Made by a program: the position numbers and the translations under genes. Shown piece after piece: positions 35,701 through 47,000 of a stretch of DNA of 64,000 nt. The first letter of the stretch is position 1. Each line of letters opens with the position of its first letter. Source of the DNA: Oxytricha trifallax (taxonomy: Eukaryota; Ciliophora; Spirotrichea; Sporadotrichida; Oxytrichidae); NCBI GenBank assembly GCA_000711775.1, contig ARYC01017269.1:1-64000 (forward strand). Reading direction: 5' to 3'. A model generated the notes under the pieces. It saw only the letters and a program-made list of their open reading frames with translations, was not told where the DNA came from and did not search any database.

Positions 35701-38557
35701 TTATCTGGTTAATTAGACTAGCTGATTGCTAATAAAACTAAGGTCTTAAGGAAAAACACCATTGATAAGGAAAATAATTATGGATTTCAAAAAGTCACAG
35801 AGGAAGAAGAGTAAAATTTGTAGACTGAGTAGAGTAAAAATAGCTGTGAGAATAGGGGTCCTAGAAGTTAATAAGAAATAATGAATTAAAAATAAGATCA
35901 ATTAAGATTATTAAATAAAAGTAAAATGCTGCAAAATTAATAATTAAGCGAAAAATCTATAAGTCAGAATCATGACTAACTATAGCTTTGCTTATCTGAA
36001 TGCAAATCTCCAGCAGGCTTCAAGAAGTAGATGCATTATAATAATACTGATAATTAATCAATTTGGAAAGGTAAAGATTAATATTTATTTTTTATTTTTT
36101 TTGATTAATTACTGATTTTTCAAATATAATATTATGATTATTCCTTTTATATTTTATGTAAATGAGAAGTATTACGATTAAGACACAAATATATAAGGCA
36201 AGATTTATAATCCCCTCATCAAAAATATATTTATTAAGTTATTTAGCCAACTTAAAAACGAAATAATGATGATTAAGTTTTTATTAATCCTTCCTTCAAA
36301 TAATTCCAATTCATGGAATAAACCCAAACAAATGTAAGATTATCCTGTAATTAATTTTAAATTATAGATAAAAAGACATATCATATCTAATCAGGATTTT
36401 ATTCCATGTAATCAAGTTTACATCCATAGACACTATAATTAAGATCGCTCATAAACAATCAAATATTTTTTGTATTCATTACTATGTAAAAATAATGTTT
36501 TCATAAGTTTACTTCAAAAAAGTTCTCCAAAATAAGAGAAGTGAAGTTTATAATAAATCAATAATTCAAAGTTCTAGTAGTTAATGTAAGCTATAGTTTA
36601 TAAAGTTTTATCTTTATATAGGGTCTCTCAACATTTGATAGAGTGAGATTTTGGAACTATAGGACTAGATTTATCTTTTACAGAAGAAAGTACAAAAATC
36701 TCTATCAAAAACTGATCAATGAGAAAAAAAGCGAATACTAATCTGATATATCAAAAGATTTGGATAGAACATTCCCTTAACTTAAACATTTTGCGAAGGG
36801 TAATCTAGGATAAGACTAGCTTGAAAGAATTTTGACAGCGATTTCTATATATTATAAGAAATTGGGATATGTCTAAGGAATGAACTTTATTGCTGGAACT
36901 GTACTTTTGAGTTTTTAGAATGAGGAAGTAAGTTTTTATTTCACTTATAATTAACTTCTATATAGGATGCATTTTGGATGATAATATCAATGCTCGTTAA
37001 TTTCAAGTTGGATCAGCTCTTAACTTTTGAAAGCAATAGGTTCAGAATAATTTGCTATTAAATTGATATGTTTGTGAAAGCATACATGCCTCATTTACAT
37101 GATATTTTTGTAAGAAATGCTTTTATTAATAGACTTTTACAGAAATAAAATAACTTAAGTTCAGAATTTTACGCATCATAGTGGCTTTTTACCTTTTTCT
37201 CAATCGACCTGTCATTCGACATAGTATATATAGCCATGGACTTATTCTTAATTGAGGGTTACTGTGCTTTCATAAGAATATGCTTGGCTTTACTGAAACT
37301 TATTGAAAGTAAGATTATTGAGTAATTTTTTACAAGAAAATAGACGAGTTATTTGAGCTATCATATGATGAGAGTTTAGTATTCTTGAAAACTTTTGGAA
37401 GACATTTAGACACTGATAGTGAAACTTTTTATTAAATAGCAATGTCATTTAAGGTATCAAAGTAAATGTGCAAAGATCTAGAAAGTTTCTATAATGATCA
37501 TGTTCTTTAAAAGGTCATAGCAGAGAGTGCCAAAAGGTAGCCACATGTAATATAAAAAGAAAATCTTAATCTAGATGGGTCACAACAGATTAAATTGGAT
37601 TTATTAGCTGATAAAGAGAAAATTGAAGAACCTTAATATGAGCTTGACATTGAATTTGACTATGAATAATCTAAATGGTATATCTTGAAAAGGAAAATTA
37701 AGTCTACCGACAATTCTGATATTTAATAAAATTTAGGTTTCAATAACTCTCATAGCTACGATTATCAAAAAGCTCATTTAAATAAGAAGGATGATTCAGA
37801 TTTTTCATAAAATTATTAAGACACTACAGGTACAATGAAGAACAAAAACCTTAATGAGCCAGTAAAGTCATTTGGCTAAAGAATGAATACTTTCCTAAAT
37901 TGGTTCAAGAAAGATAAAAACCAGGAATAAGGCAAGCTATCTGATTTAGGCGAAGATGACGAGATGCTTGGATGTATAGAGACGGAGGAAGATCAGGAAC
38001 TTGTTAACAGCAAGCTTCGATAGAATTCAGACGAAATTGCTAGCGATAAAGATGATAATTCGAGAATTTACTATGGAAAAGGGCGAGTGAGTGAAACTAT
38101 GGGCAGGCCGAGCACTACAGCTATGGAGACACATCCTTAATCTCCAAACTATTTCAAAGTAGCACCTTGTAATAGGTTTACCAGAGGCACAAATCTTGCA
38201 CCCCAAATGAATAGAGAAAGAAGTGTCACAAAAATAGACAAGAGACTTGAAACTCTAAATGATTCTACCCTTATGCAAGACTTAAAGGAAGGCCCCAGAC
38301 TAAATTTACCAAACGCCTGGAATGCAGATTCATAGAAATAATCAGCGAGATTCAAAGATACGATCTCTGCAAGTTAACAGCTCTAAAACCCTAAATAAAT
38401 ATTAAGCTGTAAATCCAGGAAGTACTCTGAAAACTTCTCTGGTTTAACAAAAGAAAAAATATAGCAAAGTAACCTGTTTTAGGGTAGCATTGAAAAAATA
38501 AGCAGTTTTGATGTTTAAATGCATTCAAATAGGATGTCAAACAACAATTATTAATGA
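32711..38557 (+). CDS. TBC-domain RabGAP with a very long Gln/Asn-rich N-terminal region
   Basis: ATG 32711-32713; a 37-nt intron at 32825-32861. From about 33005 to 36075 the protein is almost pure low complexity: Gln, Asn, Ser, Lys and Thr, with Gln mostly TAA/TAG, prion-like in composition and about 1,000 residues long. An intron or IES zone (36080-36150) and a structured part (36155-36540) lead to the TBC domain, 36625-37400: GLSTFDRVRFWNYR, SDISKDLDRTFPQL (the IxxDxxR arginine finger), YKKLGYVQGMNFIAG (the YxQ glutamine finger), DAFWMIISMLV, FYASQWLFTFFS, and LFLIEGYCAFIRICLALLKL. The acidic/basic tail ends at TGA 38555-38557. Both catalytic fingers are present, so Rab GTPase activation is likely. 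Several short IESs interrupt the TBC part; one looks like an intron starting GTAAGT at about 36928. Confidence 0.88.
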
Positions 38558-38726
38558 AAGTTTCTACTTTTAGAACCTTATTTATTTAAAGTAAATCATA
38601 TCTTTTTGAAATTAATGAAGTATGTTTTTAATAAGTTATAATAATTTAATTCAACTAAAATATTTAACAACCTTTAATACTACTCTAAAATTATTTGTAT
38701 AATTATAATTTAAATAATTTGAAATC

Positions 38727-39216
38727 ATGGCAGAAGTCGAAGAGAGAATCGCTCGTATTAAAAATCACAAGGGTGTCAAGGGTCTTTTGATCGTCGATGA
38801 AAATGGTTTATAGTTTTTTATTATAAAATTTTTCTTTATATAAAGTAGTAAAAATCACTATTTCTCATCAAGTTATTTTTACTATAAATTAAAATGGTAA
38901 ATTCTTGAGATCTACCATGTCATCCTCAGGCAACGACACTGCTCCAAAGCAGTATGCTCAAAAAGTTACTGAACTCGCAAAGAAAGCCAGATCAGTCGTG
39001 AGAGACATTGATCCACTCAATGACTTGACTTTCTTCAGAGTTAGATCAAAGAGACAAGAGATCATGGTTGCCCCAGACAAGAACCTAATATAAACATATA
39101 TTCACAGATATTCAATGGAACCTTTTCTTCAGTTTTAATCATGATGAAATATGTTGTTTTTTTAGGAGAACCTCTTTTTGATTGTAATCTAACAGCCATC
39201 AGAAGACAACGAATGA
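38727..39216 (+). CDS. DYNLRB: Dynein light chain, roadblock/LC7 type
   Basis: A small complete gene of 3 MDSs. MDS1 is [19 protein letters not shown], up to VDENG. Pointer AAAATGGT (38810-38817 and 38891-38898) removes an 81-bp IES and joins KFLRSTMSS.., the MDS2 body with [18 protein letters not shown]. Pointer AGAACCT (39080-39086 and 39167-39173) removes 87 bp and joins FLIVIQQPSEDNE, then TGA 39214-39216. The joined 98-residue protein matches the roadblock family end to end in length and order (gi.g.livd..g..irst, YA..v..l...ar..vrdldp.ndl.flr.rsk..EimvapD...LivIq). It is a subunit of cytoplasmic and axonemal dynein that binds intermediate chains. This is the clearest demonstration of IES removal in the window. 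Confidence 0.97.
38818..38898 (+). other. Internal eliminated sequence (81 bp) with 8-bp pointer
   Basis: Flanked by AAAATGGT at 38810-38817 and 38891-38898. Deleting 81 bp, including one pointer copy, restores the roadblock frame. The IES contains in-frame stops and is far more AT-rich than the MDSs. Confidence 0.93.
39087..39173 (+). other. Internal eliminated sequence (87 bp) with 7-bp pointer
   Basis: Flanked by AGAACCT at 39080-39086 and 39167-39173. Its removal joins VAPDKNL to FLIVIQQPSEDNE exactly at the family-conserved position. Confidence 0.93.
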
Positions 39217-40088
39217 AATATGTCTCAGATTTATATTCATAATTGTTAAAATAACCCTAATTCTATTCAAATACATAAACATATCTATATATCTCAACAT
39301 TATGTTTTGCCTCGAATATATTTTTTTTTCTATTTCCTCAATTCGGCAGTTATTATTAATTTTGATTGATAAGAATATTTAAAAATAAATTTTAGTTTGG
39401 TAAAATTGAAGGAATAAAATGCTTTTCAAATAAATTAAAAATTTTAAAGTAAACATTAATTCGACTTCAAAGTAATTTGAAAAAAATAACTGTATAATTA
39501 TAACTTTAAAATATAATATCTTGGAAAATATATTATCAATTAAAAAAATATTTTCACTTTTTATCCATATAAAAGGTTTTATAATGGTTTTATAATATGA
39601 TTTTTAAATTAAAGCTAATAATAGGAATATAACGAAAATTATATATTTAAGCTTTTAATTTTGAAATATAATTTTTTCCTATTTTAGAATATAATTAATT
39701 TAGAATAAACATATTGAACTTGAATTCAATAAAAAGTGATTATTATTTATATCTTAAATAAATTAAAAACAAATTACTAGTAACTTTTTTGTAAATTTAT
39801 TCAACTATTAAAAATAATTAATAAATATCTTTATTTTACTTAAAATCTTATTAACAGTAAATTAATAATTAAAAGCACTTTTTTATTACTATATCTTATG
39901 TATAATTTAAAAAATTTAATTATAGTTTTAAATAGTTGGTGATTTAATTGCTTTTTGTAGAAACATTTTTTATATTAAAATATAAGTCGATGGTCATATA
40001 AATGCATTTTTATTGAATTTTAATAAATTAGCAAAATATAATAACTAATATTATCTTTATTTTGTTTTACAAATGATTTTCTTATTAT
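39217..40088. other. AT-rich convergent intergenic DNA
   Basis: It lies between the plus-strand roadblock gene and the minus-strand ubiquitin-like genes. No coding-like island, repeat or structured element was recognised in this 870-bp stretch. Confidence 0.6.
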
Positions 40089-40527
40089 TCAATCCTTTCT
40101 TTTTCTATTTATAACAATCAACGTACACCCATCTTTTTTTAATTTTAAAAAATACATATTAAAAAAGAATATAATTTATTCTTTATTTTCAAGAATAAAT
40201 TTTATATTTACATTAGCCCATCTTAAATGTTGAAATCACTTAAATAATGTGTTTCGTAGAAACATCTCCCAGCATATGCCAGCTATATCCCATAACTCTC
40301 TACGCCATATCTTTTCGCTATCAAATTCATAAAATCCTAGACGGATATACCAGGTTCTACCTAGTATATATAATTTTATAGTATTTAATGATCAAATTTA
40401 TTAATTTTATTTATTTAATTTATAAGTATTCATCCATTCTTCCTTTTACGTCTTTAGTATAAATAGTCATATAATTCCTCTATTCTTACTCTTATTAATC
40501 GAATAAAGTTTAATTGTTGTTGATCAT
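40089..40527 (-). CDS. Ubiquitin-like protein A, non-conjugatable C-terminus
   Basis: ATG 40525-40527 (MINNNQTLFDQQEQ) gives a Gln-rich lead. Then the ubiquitin-fold beta hairpin MTIYTKDVKGRMDEYL appears (compare ubiquitin MQIFVKTLTGKTI). After a short IES (about 40375-40430) comes VQDFMNLIAKRYGVES.., IQLAYAGRCFYETHYL and SDFNIQDG, matching ubiquitin's helix, [14 protein letters not shown] and SDYNIQKE. Pointer AAGATGGG (about 40124-40131 and 40208-40215) joins CTLIVINRKRKD and TGA 40089-40091. The protein ends RKRKD rather than RLRGG, so it should not be conjugated. First of four tandem paralogues sharing an upstream element. Confidence 0.85.
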
Positions 40528-41625
40528 TATTTTGATTTTATTAATATATTCGTGTCAAAGTATGATATAATTCTTTGTTTTTGAAAAGATTATTCGGTTT
40601 GTTTAGTAAGTTACGAATTTAAATCTAAAATTTCTAATGTAATAATGAAATTTAATTGTAATTAAACTTAAATAATAAAAAAATTAGTAGTTCTGATCAG
40701 TTATTACATTCCGGTACTTCATTCTATTTATTAAAATGCATAATAACAAATGTAAAAATAATTATTTTATAGCAAATAAACATTATTAAAAATCAACTAA
40801 TTTTCAATATTTCAAACCAATATTCCATCAATTTAGCGCAATTTTTTTAAATATATTATTTTAATATAGGAAAATTTAAGTTCTAATGAGTAAAAATACT
40901 ATAATAATTGAAGTAGTTAGATTTAAAATCCTAATTAAATTTGTAATAATCGCCTTATAAAAAGGTGTGTGTAAGGGATTATAGTTAAATTTGAATTGAT
41001 TTTAATTAGATTTATTAACCAAGATTTATGAATTTTTATTCGAAAATATTCTTAAAAATTGAATTTGTAGTTCATTAATCATAGCATTTAGATTGAAATT
41101 CAGCTATTAATTCGAGTAAAATAACTAAGATAATTAATTTTGGTTTGTAAATGCAAAACCAGTTTGATTAATCGAGATATTTAGCTTTGATTTAATTCTG
41201 AAATCTATCTAAGGGGTTTGAGGATTTTTATTTTTTTTTAGCATTTTTTATGTCATAATCAATTATTAATTGAAATAAAAAACAATACTTATAGTCACAA
41301 TACTACAATAAATTATATTAAATAAGTCATCTAAATTATAAAAAAGACTTATTATTTATAATCTATTTTCACGATAGATATTCAAAATAAATTAAATGAA
41401 AATTTTAGCTGATTATCAATCAAAATAGTCAAATAATCCAACCGTATTTAAGTACGAATATTTATTTTTATTTATCTCACAATATATTTTCCCCTTAAAT
41501 TGTTCAATATTTAAATTTCTCAAATAGGTATCAAAAAAACTGATCTAATAAGATGAGTATATTAAATTAATACAAAAATATTGTGAATATGATAAATTTC
41601 AATAATTTAAGCAAATTAAGAAAAG
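40528..41625. other. Spacer between ubiquitin-like genes A and C
   Basis: Mostly AT-rich. It holds the shared two-palindrome element of gene A (40693-40716). A GC-richer island at about 41130-41225 could be a stray minus-strand coding fragment (..FQNQIKAKYLDQSNWF..), but it could not be joined to either neighbour. Confidence 0.4.
40693..40716. promoter_or_regulatory. Shared two-palindrome element upstream of ubiquitin-like gene A
   Basis: CTGATCAG, 8 bases, then TTCCGGTA. It begins 166 bp upstream of the ATG at 40527. The first palindrome and the 8-base spacing are identical in all four ubiquitin-like genes. The second palindrome is degenerate here. Confidence 0.65.
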
Positions 41626-42249
41626 TCAAGCAGCTGGAAATCTGAAAACAGCATGAATGAGACTTTAATCTTTAATATAGTAGATTTGGGGATAAAACTA
41701 TAAAATTATTTTTTTTATAATTAATATATATATTCTCTAATTTATTTTATTACTTATTTTTTGTAAAATATTTATCAGATTATTTTAATTATAAATAGTT
41801 AATAAAAAATAAGAAAATAATTATCTAATTTTTTAATTTATTTATTTTAAATTCTTTAAATTAATTTAGATCTAAGCGATATTATAGAAACTTAAATATT
41901 CTGGATCATAAAGCCCCTTCCCAGCGCATATAAGTCTCATATATTCAGGTTTACTCTCAAAACTTGGAGCGATAACCGTCTTAAATTCAGCAACTGTCAT
42001 GTTCCAGTCAAGTCCATGTTCTTCTTAAGTAAAAGAAAATTACCTCCCCTTCAAATCTTTAACATATATAGTAAAAACGGATTATTTTTCTTGGGAAGGA
42101 GCAGGGGTTTTGGGGTTTTCTATAAATTCCAAATTATCTTAAGAGCTTTAGTCAGATTTTTAAGCTTATGGTTAGAGTGAGTTAAAATCTTAAATTTGTT
42201 CATCTTGTTCATCAAGAAGTTATAATTCATTCTGATTTTTGTTATTCAT
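41626..42249 (-). CDS. Ubiquitin-like protein C with disordered N-terminal extension
   Basis: ATG 42247-42249 (MNNKNQNELQLLDEQDEQIQ) starts a Gln/Asp/Ser-rich extension of about 60 residues that includes ENPKTPAPS. The ubiquitin-like fold follows: FTIYVKDLKGRQFSF, GLDWNMTVAEFKTVIAPSF, MRLICAGKGLYDPEYLSFYN. A 3-bp TTA pointer in the minus-strand sequence joins QSLIHAVFRFPAA, in place of STLHLVLRLRGG, then TGA 41626-41628. The C-terminus is AA, not GG, so it is unlikely to be conjugated. The bases coding ENPKTP spell two C4A4 telomere repeats (42105-42121 on the plus strand) by codon coincidence. Confidence 0.85.
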
Positions 42250-42360
42250 ATGTCTAGTTTATTTTTTTATGTGCTCCTAAAATCTATCTTATTTTGAATT
42301 CTTTATTTTTATATTAAAGAATTTGAATTTTTTCGTATTTATATCCGGATATTTGATAAA

Positions 42361-42384
42361 CTGATCAGTATGATTATTCTAGAA
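42361..42384. promoter_or_regulatory. Shared two-palindrome element upstream of ubiquitin-like gene C
   Basis: CTGATCAG at 42361-42368, 8 bases, TTCTAGAA at 42377-42384. It begins 112 bp upstream of the ATG at 42249. Both halves are perfect palindromes. Confidence 0.75.
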
Positions 42385-42599
42385 TAAAATAACATTCTCA
42401 CTTAATTTATTAATTATTTCTTATTATTAATTAATAATTAAAATGAGATAACTTCTTTAGAATATAATCAATTGATCAGTAAATAAAGATTTGAAATATT
42501 CAATATATATAAATTATTATATAATTATATCAGTTTTTTTCTCTTGGATTAGTGCTTTAAACTTATTTATGCACAAGAAAATATTTAATAATTCATTTC

Positions 42600-43051
42600 T
42601 CAACCTCTTCTTATCCTGAAAACGACATGTACTGTACTACCATTTAAATTATTCTAAATATTTGTAATAAAAAGCCCAAAATTTTAATTAAATAAAAATA
42701 AAATGGAGCAGAGATTTATAGTTTTTTTTAAAAAAATACACTATTTTTAAATAAAATCCATCTTGAATATTGAAATCCCTTAAAGTATGAGGAGCATATA
42801 CACATTTCCCTTTATGAATTAGCCTCACTTCATCGCTTTAAAGTCCATACCTATTAGCAACTAATGGCATGAAATTCTCAACTGGCAACATGGGTGAAAC
42901 TTAGTAAAATACATAAGTAATATAACATATCTGATTAATATTTTTATATTTATTTATAGTATTCCTCTATTCTTCCTTATAAGTCTTAAGTTTAAATAAT
43001 CATAGAATTACTATTATCTTATTAAACATCATCTCTTTGGTTGTTATTCAT
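42600..43051 (-). CDS. Ubiquitin-like protein B ending RRG
   Basis: ATG 43049-43051 (MNNNQRDDVQQDNSNS) leads to MIIQTQDLQGRIEEYY, the beta hairpin. After an IES (about 42905-42960) come LPVENFMPLVANRYGLQS, DEVRLIHKGKCVYAPHTL and RDFNIQDG. A short ATGG pointer in the minus-strand sequence joins STVHVVFRIRRG and TGA 42600-42602. The order and length match ubiquitin ([26 protein letters not shown]..). The end RIRRG has a single Gly, so conjugation is doubtful. A Gln/Asp-rich lead of about 16 residues precedes the fold. Confidence 0.88.
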
Positions 43052-43218
43052 TTTTCTGATTAGATTATTATGTTAATGTTTGTGAGCGAGTGTTAAGAAC
43101 AAAGTATTGAGATAATTAGTTTGTGTGAATATCTAAAACTTAAGTTTTATTAAATAAAATTAATTATTTATAAATTAATGAAATTTGTTAGTGTTTATAT
43201 ATTACATGATTTTTAATT

Positions 43219-43242
43219 CTGATCAGTTGTTTTATTCCAGAA
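43219..43242. promoter_or_regulatory. Shared two-palindrome element upstream of ubiquitin-like gene B
   Basis: CTGATCAG at 43219-43226, 8 bases, TTCCAGAA at 43235-43242. It begins 168 bp upstream of the ATG at 43051. Confidence 0.75.
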
Positions 43243-43523
43243 ATTTAGTCTATTTTCTATCATTAATAATGTAGATTATATGAAACAGAATTGTTTTGGA
43301 TAAGAATTTATTAGAAAACTAATTTTTAATGAATTGATATAATTTACCAGGATTAATATAAATATAAGTTAATTTATTAGGTTCATATATAGCACAGCTT
43401 CTCTTCCTCTATACACTCTAGTAAATATTTTATTAAAATCTTCTTATATTTTCTATATATTATATAAAGACTTTATTTTATTTGTTAGTAGCATTATTAT
43501 TTGATATTGATTATGAGTTGAGA

Positions 43524-43873
43524 TCAACCTCCTCTTAACCTGTATAAAACATAAACTATATTTCCCTCCTGTATATTTAAAATAAAATAAACATTACTTT
43601 AATTTTATACATAAAATACATTAATAATTAATTATATATATCCCAAGTACAAAGATGATATGGTTCATAGACACACTTGCCATTGAATATCAACCTAATT
43701 TCACAAGGTCCACAACCCCTTTTATCTGCAATTAATTATTTGAAATCTTCAATTGACAAGATGCTTGACACTTCATACTCGTCTTATTAGCCAGTTAAGC
43801 TTTTAGTAAAAATCTTAATTTATTTGTTTATTTCCTCTGTAGGTTCTTTCGCATAGCTTGGAATTCCGCACAT
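43524..43873 (-). CDS. Ubiquitin-like protein D ending RLRGG
   Basis: ATG 43871-43873 (MCGIPSYAKEPTEEINKQ), then IKIFTKSLTGQQDEYEV, which is close to ubiquitin IFVKTLTGK. SIEDFKQLIADKRGCGP, EIRLIFNGKCVYEPYHLC and TWD follow. An ATATA pointer joins IQEGNIVYVLYRLRGG and TGA 43524-43526. It is the only one of the four with a genuine LRGG C-terminus exposed right before the stop, so it could be activated and conjugated without processing. Lys48 and Lys63 positions are not clearly conserved, so it is a diverged modifier rather than ubiquitin itself. Downstream genes A to C may be decayed or specialised copies. Confidence 0.9.
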
Positions 43874-44922
43874 TTATAGATATTGTAAATGAGATTATCT
43901 TTGGTTTTAATTAAAGTATTTTAATAAATTTATCATTAAAATTTGTGAATGTCTATATATACTGCTTTATTATTAATTCTGATCAGTTGCTTTATTCTAG
44001 AAAATTTCTCTATTTTTCATGATCAATAAGTAAATCAATTTCTTAAACATTATTGATTAATAATTGATGATGATGAGAAATTATTTTTTAATATAATTAA
44101 GTTCATATTAAAAATAATAACTCACAAGAACTATAAATGTTAAATTAATTTTATATTAGACTTATTTCTGAAGATTAATTGAAATTAATCATAATAAAGT
44201 ATATTTTTAAAAAATCCAATATTTATAAGATCAAATTTCTAGCAATTATTTTTAAAGTAAAATATTGCAGATAAAGCTTGCTTAAATATTAACTAATATT
44301 TTACAGTAAAATGATAATTATTAATCTATTATATTAACATTTTAGTAATAATTTTATAAAAGAGTTATAAAATTCAAAAAGAATTACGTTTATTAGAATG
44401 AAATTGATAATAAAACCTTATACTTTTCATGATTAGAAAAGTAGAATATTAATTGGAATAAAATTAATTTAATTTATGACACAAATATATATACAAATTT
44501 CTTATTTATTATCGCATGTTAAAATTAATTTAATGTTTTGTTTGATTTAATTTTTTGTTTGAAATTATAAAATAATGGTTTTCATATCAAGATAAACTTA
44601 TTCCCAAACCTTTTAACAACAATTGCAGATAAAAAAAGAAATGAAAAATTTAATTTAATTGTAATTTATCATATATAAAATATAAAATACCACTTCAATT
44701 AGATTTAAATTAAATAATTAACTCCTATATTTTAAATTTAAACAATATAATGCCTATAATCATTTTATGATAATTTATCTTAGACCAAATTATTAATTAA
44801 TTAATACTATTAAAAATAAAGGATTTCCTTTGCTATCTAAAGTAAATCCAAACTAAAATATTTAGAATATAAATTATAATAAGTTTACTAAAGAACACAA
44901 TTATCACAAAATAATTTTGCCA
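43874..44922. other. AT-rich spacer between divergent genes
   Basis: Apart from the shared element at 43979-44002, no coding island or RNA gene was recognised in this roughly 1-kb divergent spacer. Confidence 0.5.
43979..44002. promoter_or_regulatory. Shared two-palindrome element upstream of ubiquitin-like gene D
   Basis: CTGATCAG at 43979-43986, 8 bases, TTCTAGAA at 43995-44002. It begins 106 bp upstream of the ATG at 43873. This copy is identical to that of gene C in both palindromes and spacing. Confidence 0.75.
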
Positions 44923-47000
44923 ATGACCGAATAAGACCTACAAATCCGAGGAGCCAGTGCCGTAAATCAAATTTGCACTTAAAAATTTTCAGAAACAAAA
45001 AAAAATGATTTTTAATTGTCTCAAAATCGTAACTAGAAAATTGAGGATTTTCTGAGTATTTTTACAGAAAAAATTACTATTATAAATCACTCTAAAATTG
45101 AAGCTTAAATATTTTCAATTTAAATAATAAAAAGCTTTATCTTATTTTAAATTTATAAAATTTTAAATTGATTAATTATTTAAGAAAAAATTGAAGCGTA
45201 CCGACTGACCTCACTGGAAACATAATAAAAATAAACCACATAAATATAATATGAAAGAAAATTAAGATAATAAAATAATTTTATAAATATCAAATTTTTT
45301 GGCAGACAAATTAATATATTAAGTTTATAATCAATTTTACTCAACTTGATTTGAGTTTTTATCAGCATATAATTGAACCAATAAATTTATAAATGAGAAA
45401 TTTTATATAATTTACGCCTAAACTAATTGAATTATATTAATATAATATTAATTTCCAATCTATATCTTGAGTAACTTAGTTTGGATTTTATCTTGACGAT
45501 TAGACTAAAGATAAAGATATCTAAGTTCAATCTGAGTAATTAAATATTAAATTTTCTATAAATTTAATGAGAAAATAAACCTTATAAAATAATTTAAATT
45601 ATAGACTAGAGTGAAATTTTAAATTATAATTATTTGAGACTTAGTAGAATGGAATAAGCAATTTAGCTAATCTTAAAAGTTCAATTTTCGGTAACAAAGT
45701 TCTCAAGAAAAGACTCTGGGTCTAAAAGGAATAAAATAATAAAGAAAATTTTCCGCAACCATTTTGTCTTAAAAATAAAAGGTGGTATTTTATTACTCAA
45801 AATGCAAATGATTTAAGAAATGTAAATTAAAATAAATAAATAATTAATAGCATTTAAAATTAGTTTAAATTTTTATTCTAGAGATTACTAAGAAGCCATT
45901 CAAGAAATAAGATTTATATTTTAGTAATAATTTTTTCATCATACTGAATGAGTCTACTAACATTCAATACGATGAAGGAATAAATTACATTTCTGTCATT
46001 CATCTTTAAGTGATTAAATTGAATGGTAAATAAAATAATAAGTTCCATTAAGTTTTTTTAAAAAATATTATATAACGAACCCTTGATTGTTGAAATTATG
46101 CAATTTATTTGCCAATTGTCTTATTATTTATTTACTTTAAGTAATTTTAATACAAGTTGAATTCACAAAATATTATAATGAACCTATATTTTAAGATACT
46201 TGAATATTAAAACTAAATACCAATTTAAAAGTACCACATAATATACTTCCCTATTTAAAATAAATTTTAAAACCTAATCAAATCTAGACCCTAAAACAAT
46301 CCAGAGCCTCCTTTAATCAAAATTCCAAAAATAGAACCTTCTAATTTTAACCTGATAATGAAGCAGCTAAATATCTTGAATAAAAAAGACTCATAAAATG
46401 TTAGGGGGGTCTCCTAATAGGACGTAAGCTCCATTGAATTTATTATTAATTAAAATTGAGATTTCTTGAATTATAAATCAAGGCTATTATTATATTTGCA
46501 TAAATAATTGATCAGATTTGCCAAGGTACTAAATTAAAAGTCAATACTATTTCTAGTGGATAGAATAATATTTACAATTAATTACAGTCCAGTTAACTTC
46601 TTTCTGACACCAAACTCCACTTTACGATAATACCGCAATTATTACTGCCTTAAATAGTACCTGGAAACCCCTCTAAGTTAGAGGAGGACCTGAACTAATA
46701 AATAATTACAGACAGTACTATAACTGGTCAGGAATCGCAGAGTTAACAGTAAATAACATTCTAACCAAAAGCTTACCTGACTAACCAAGGGAATGATAAG
46801 AAAAGAATATAGATAGATTTCTAGGGATAGCCAATAAATACCCATGAAAACGGATCTTATTGGAATTATCAAATTATCCAAAAAGAATCCTTATCAATAG
46901 AAGGGATATAAAATTCCGCAATTCACTAATAGCACTAGAGTAGAAATTATAATAAATTAATATATTCCATATCTAAATACAGTAAGCATTTAATAATGTA
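44923..47000 (+). CDS. Unidentified IES-split gene
   Basis: ATG 44923-44925 (MTEQDLQIRGASAVNQICTQ) opens a frame to about 45110. Further plus-strand coding islands are 45185-45360 (EAYRLTSLETQQKQTTQ), 45470-45540 (GFYLDDQTKDKDIQVQSEQ), 45670-45800, 45940-46020 (NESTNIQYDEGINYISVIHL), 46070-46115 (EPLIVEIMQFICQLS), 46270-46420 (an Asn/Gln stretch, ..PDNEAAKYLEQKRLIK) and 46640-46930 (STWKPLQVRGGPELINNYRQ, then ENGSYWNYQIIQKESL). All read cleanly with TAA/TAG as Gln. Pointers were not worked out, so whether all belong to one gene is inferred from strand and spacing. No domain recognised. The right limit is approximate. Confidence 0.5.

Noticed and set aside
45180..46881. Hydrophobic minus-strand ORFs (45180-45368, 46678-46881)
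   Set aside because: AT-driven antisense frames. The plus strand has coding islands with normal composition there.
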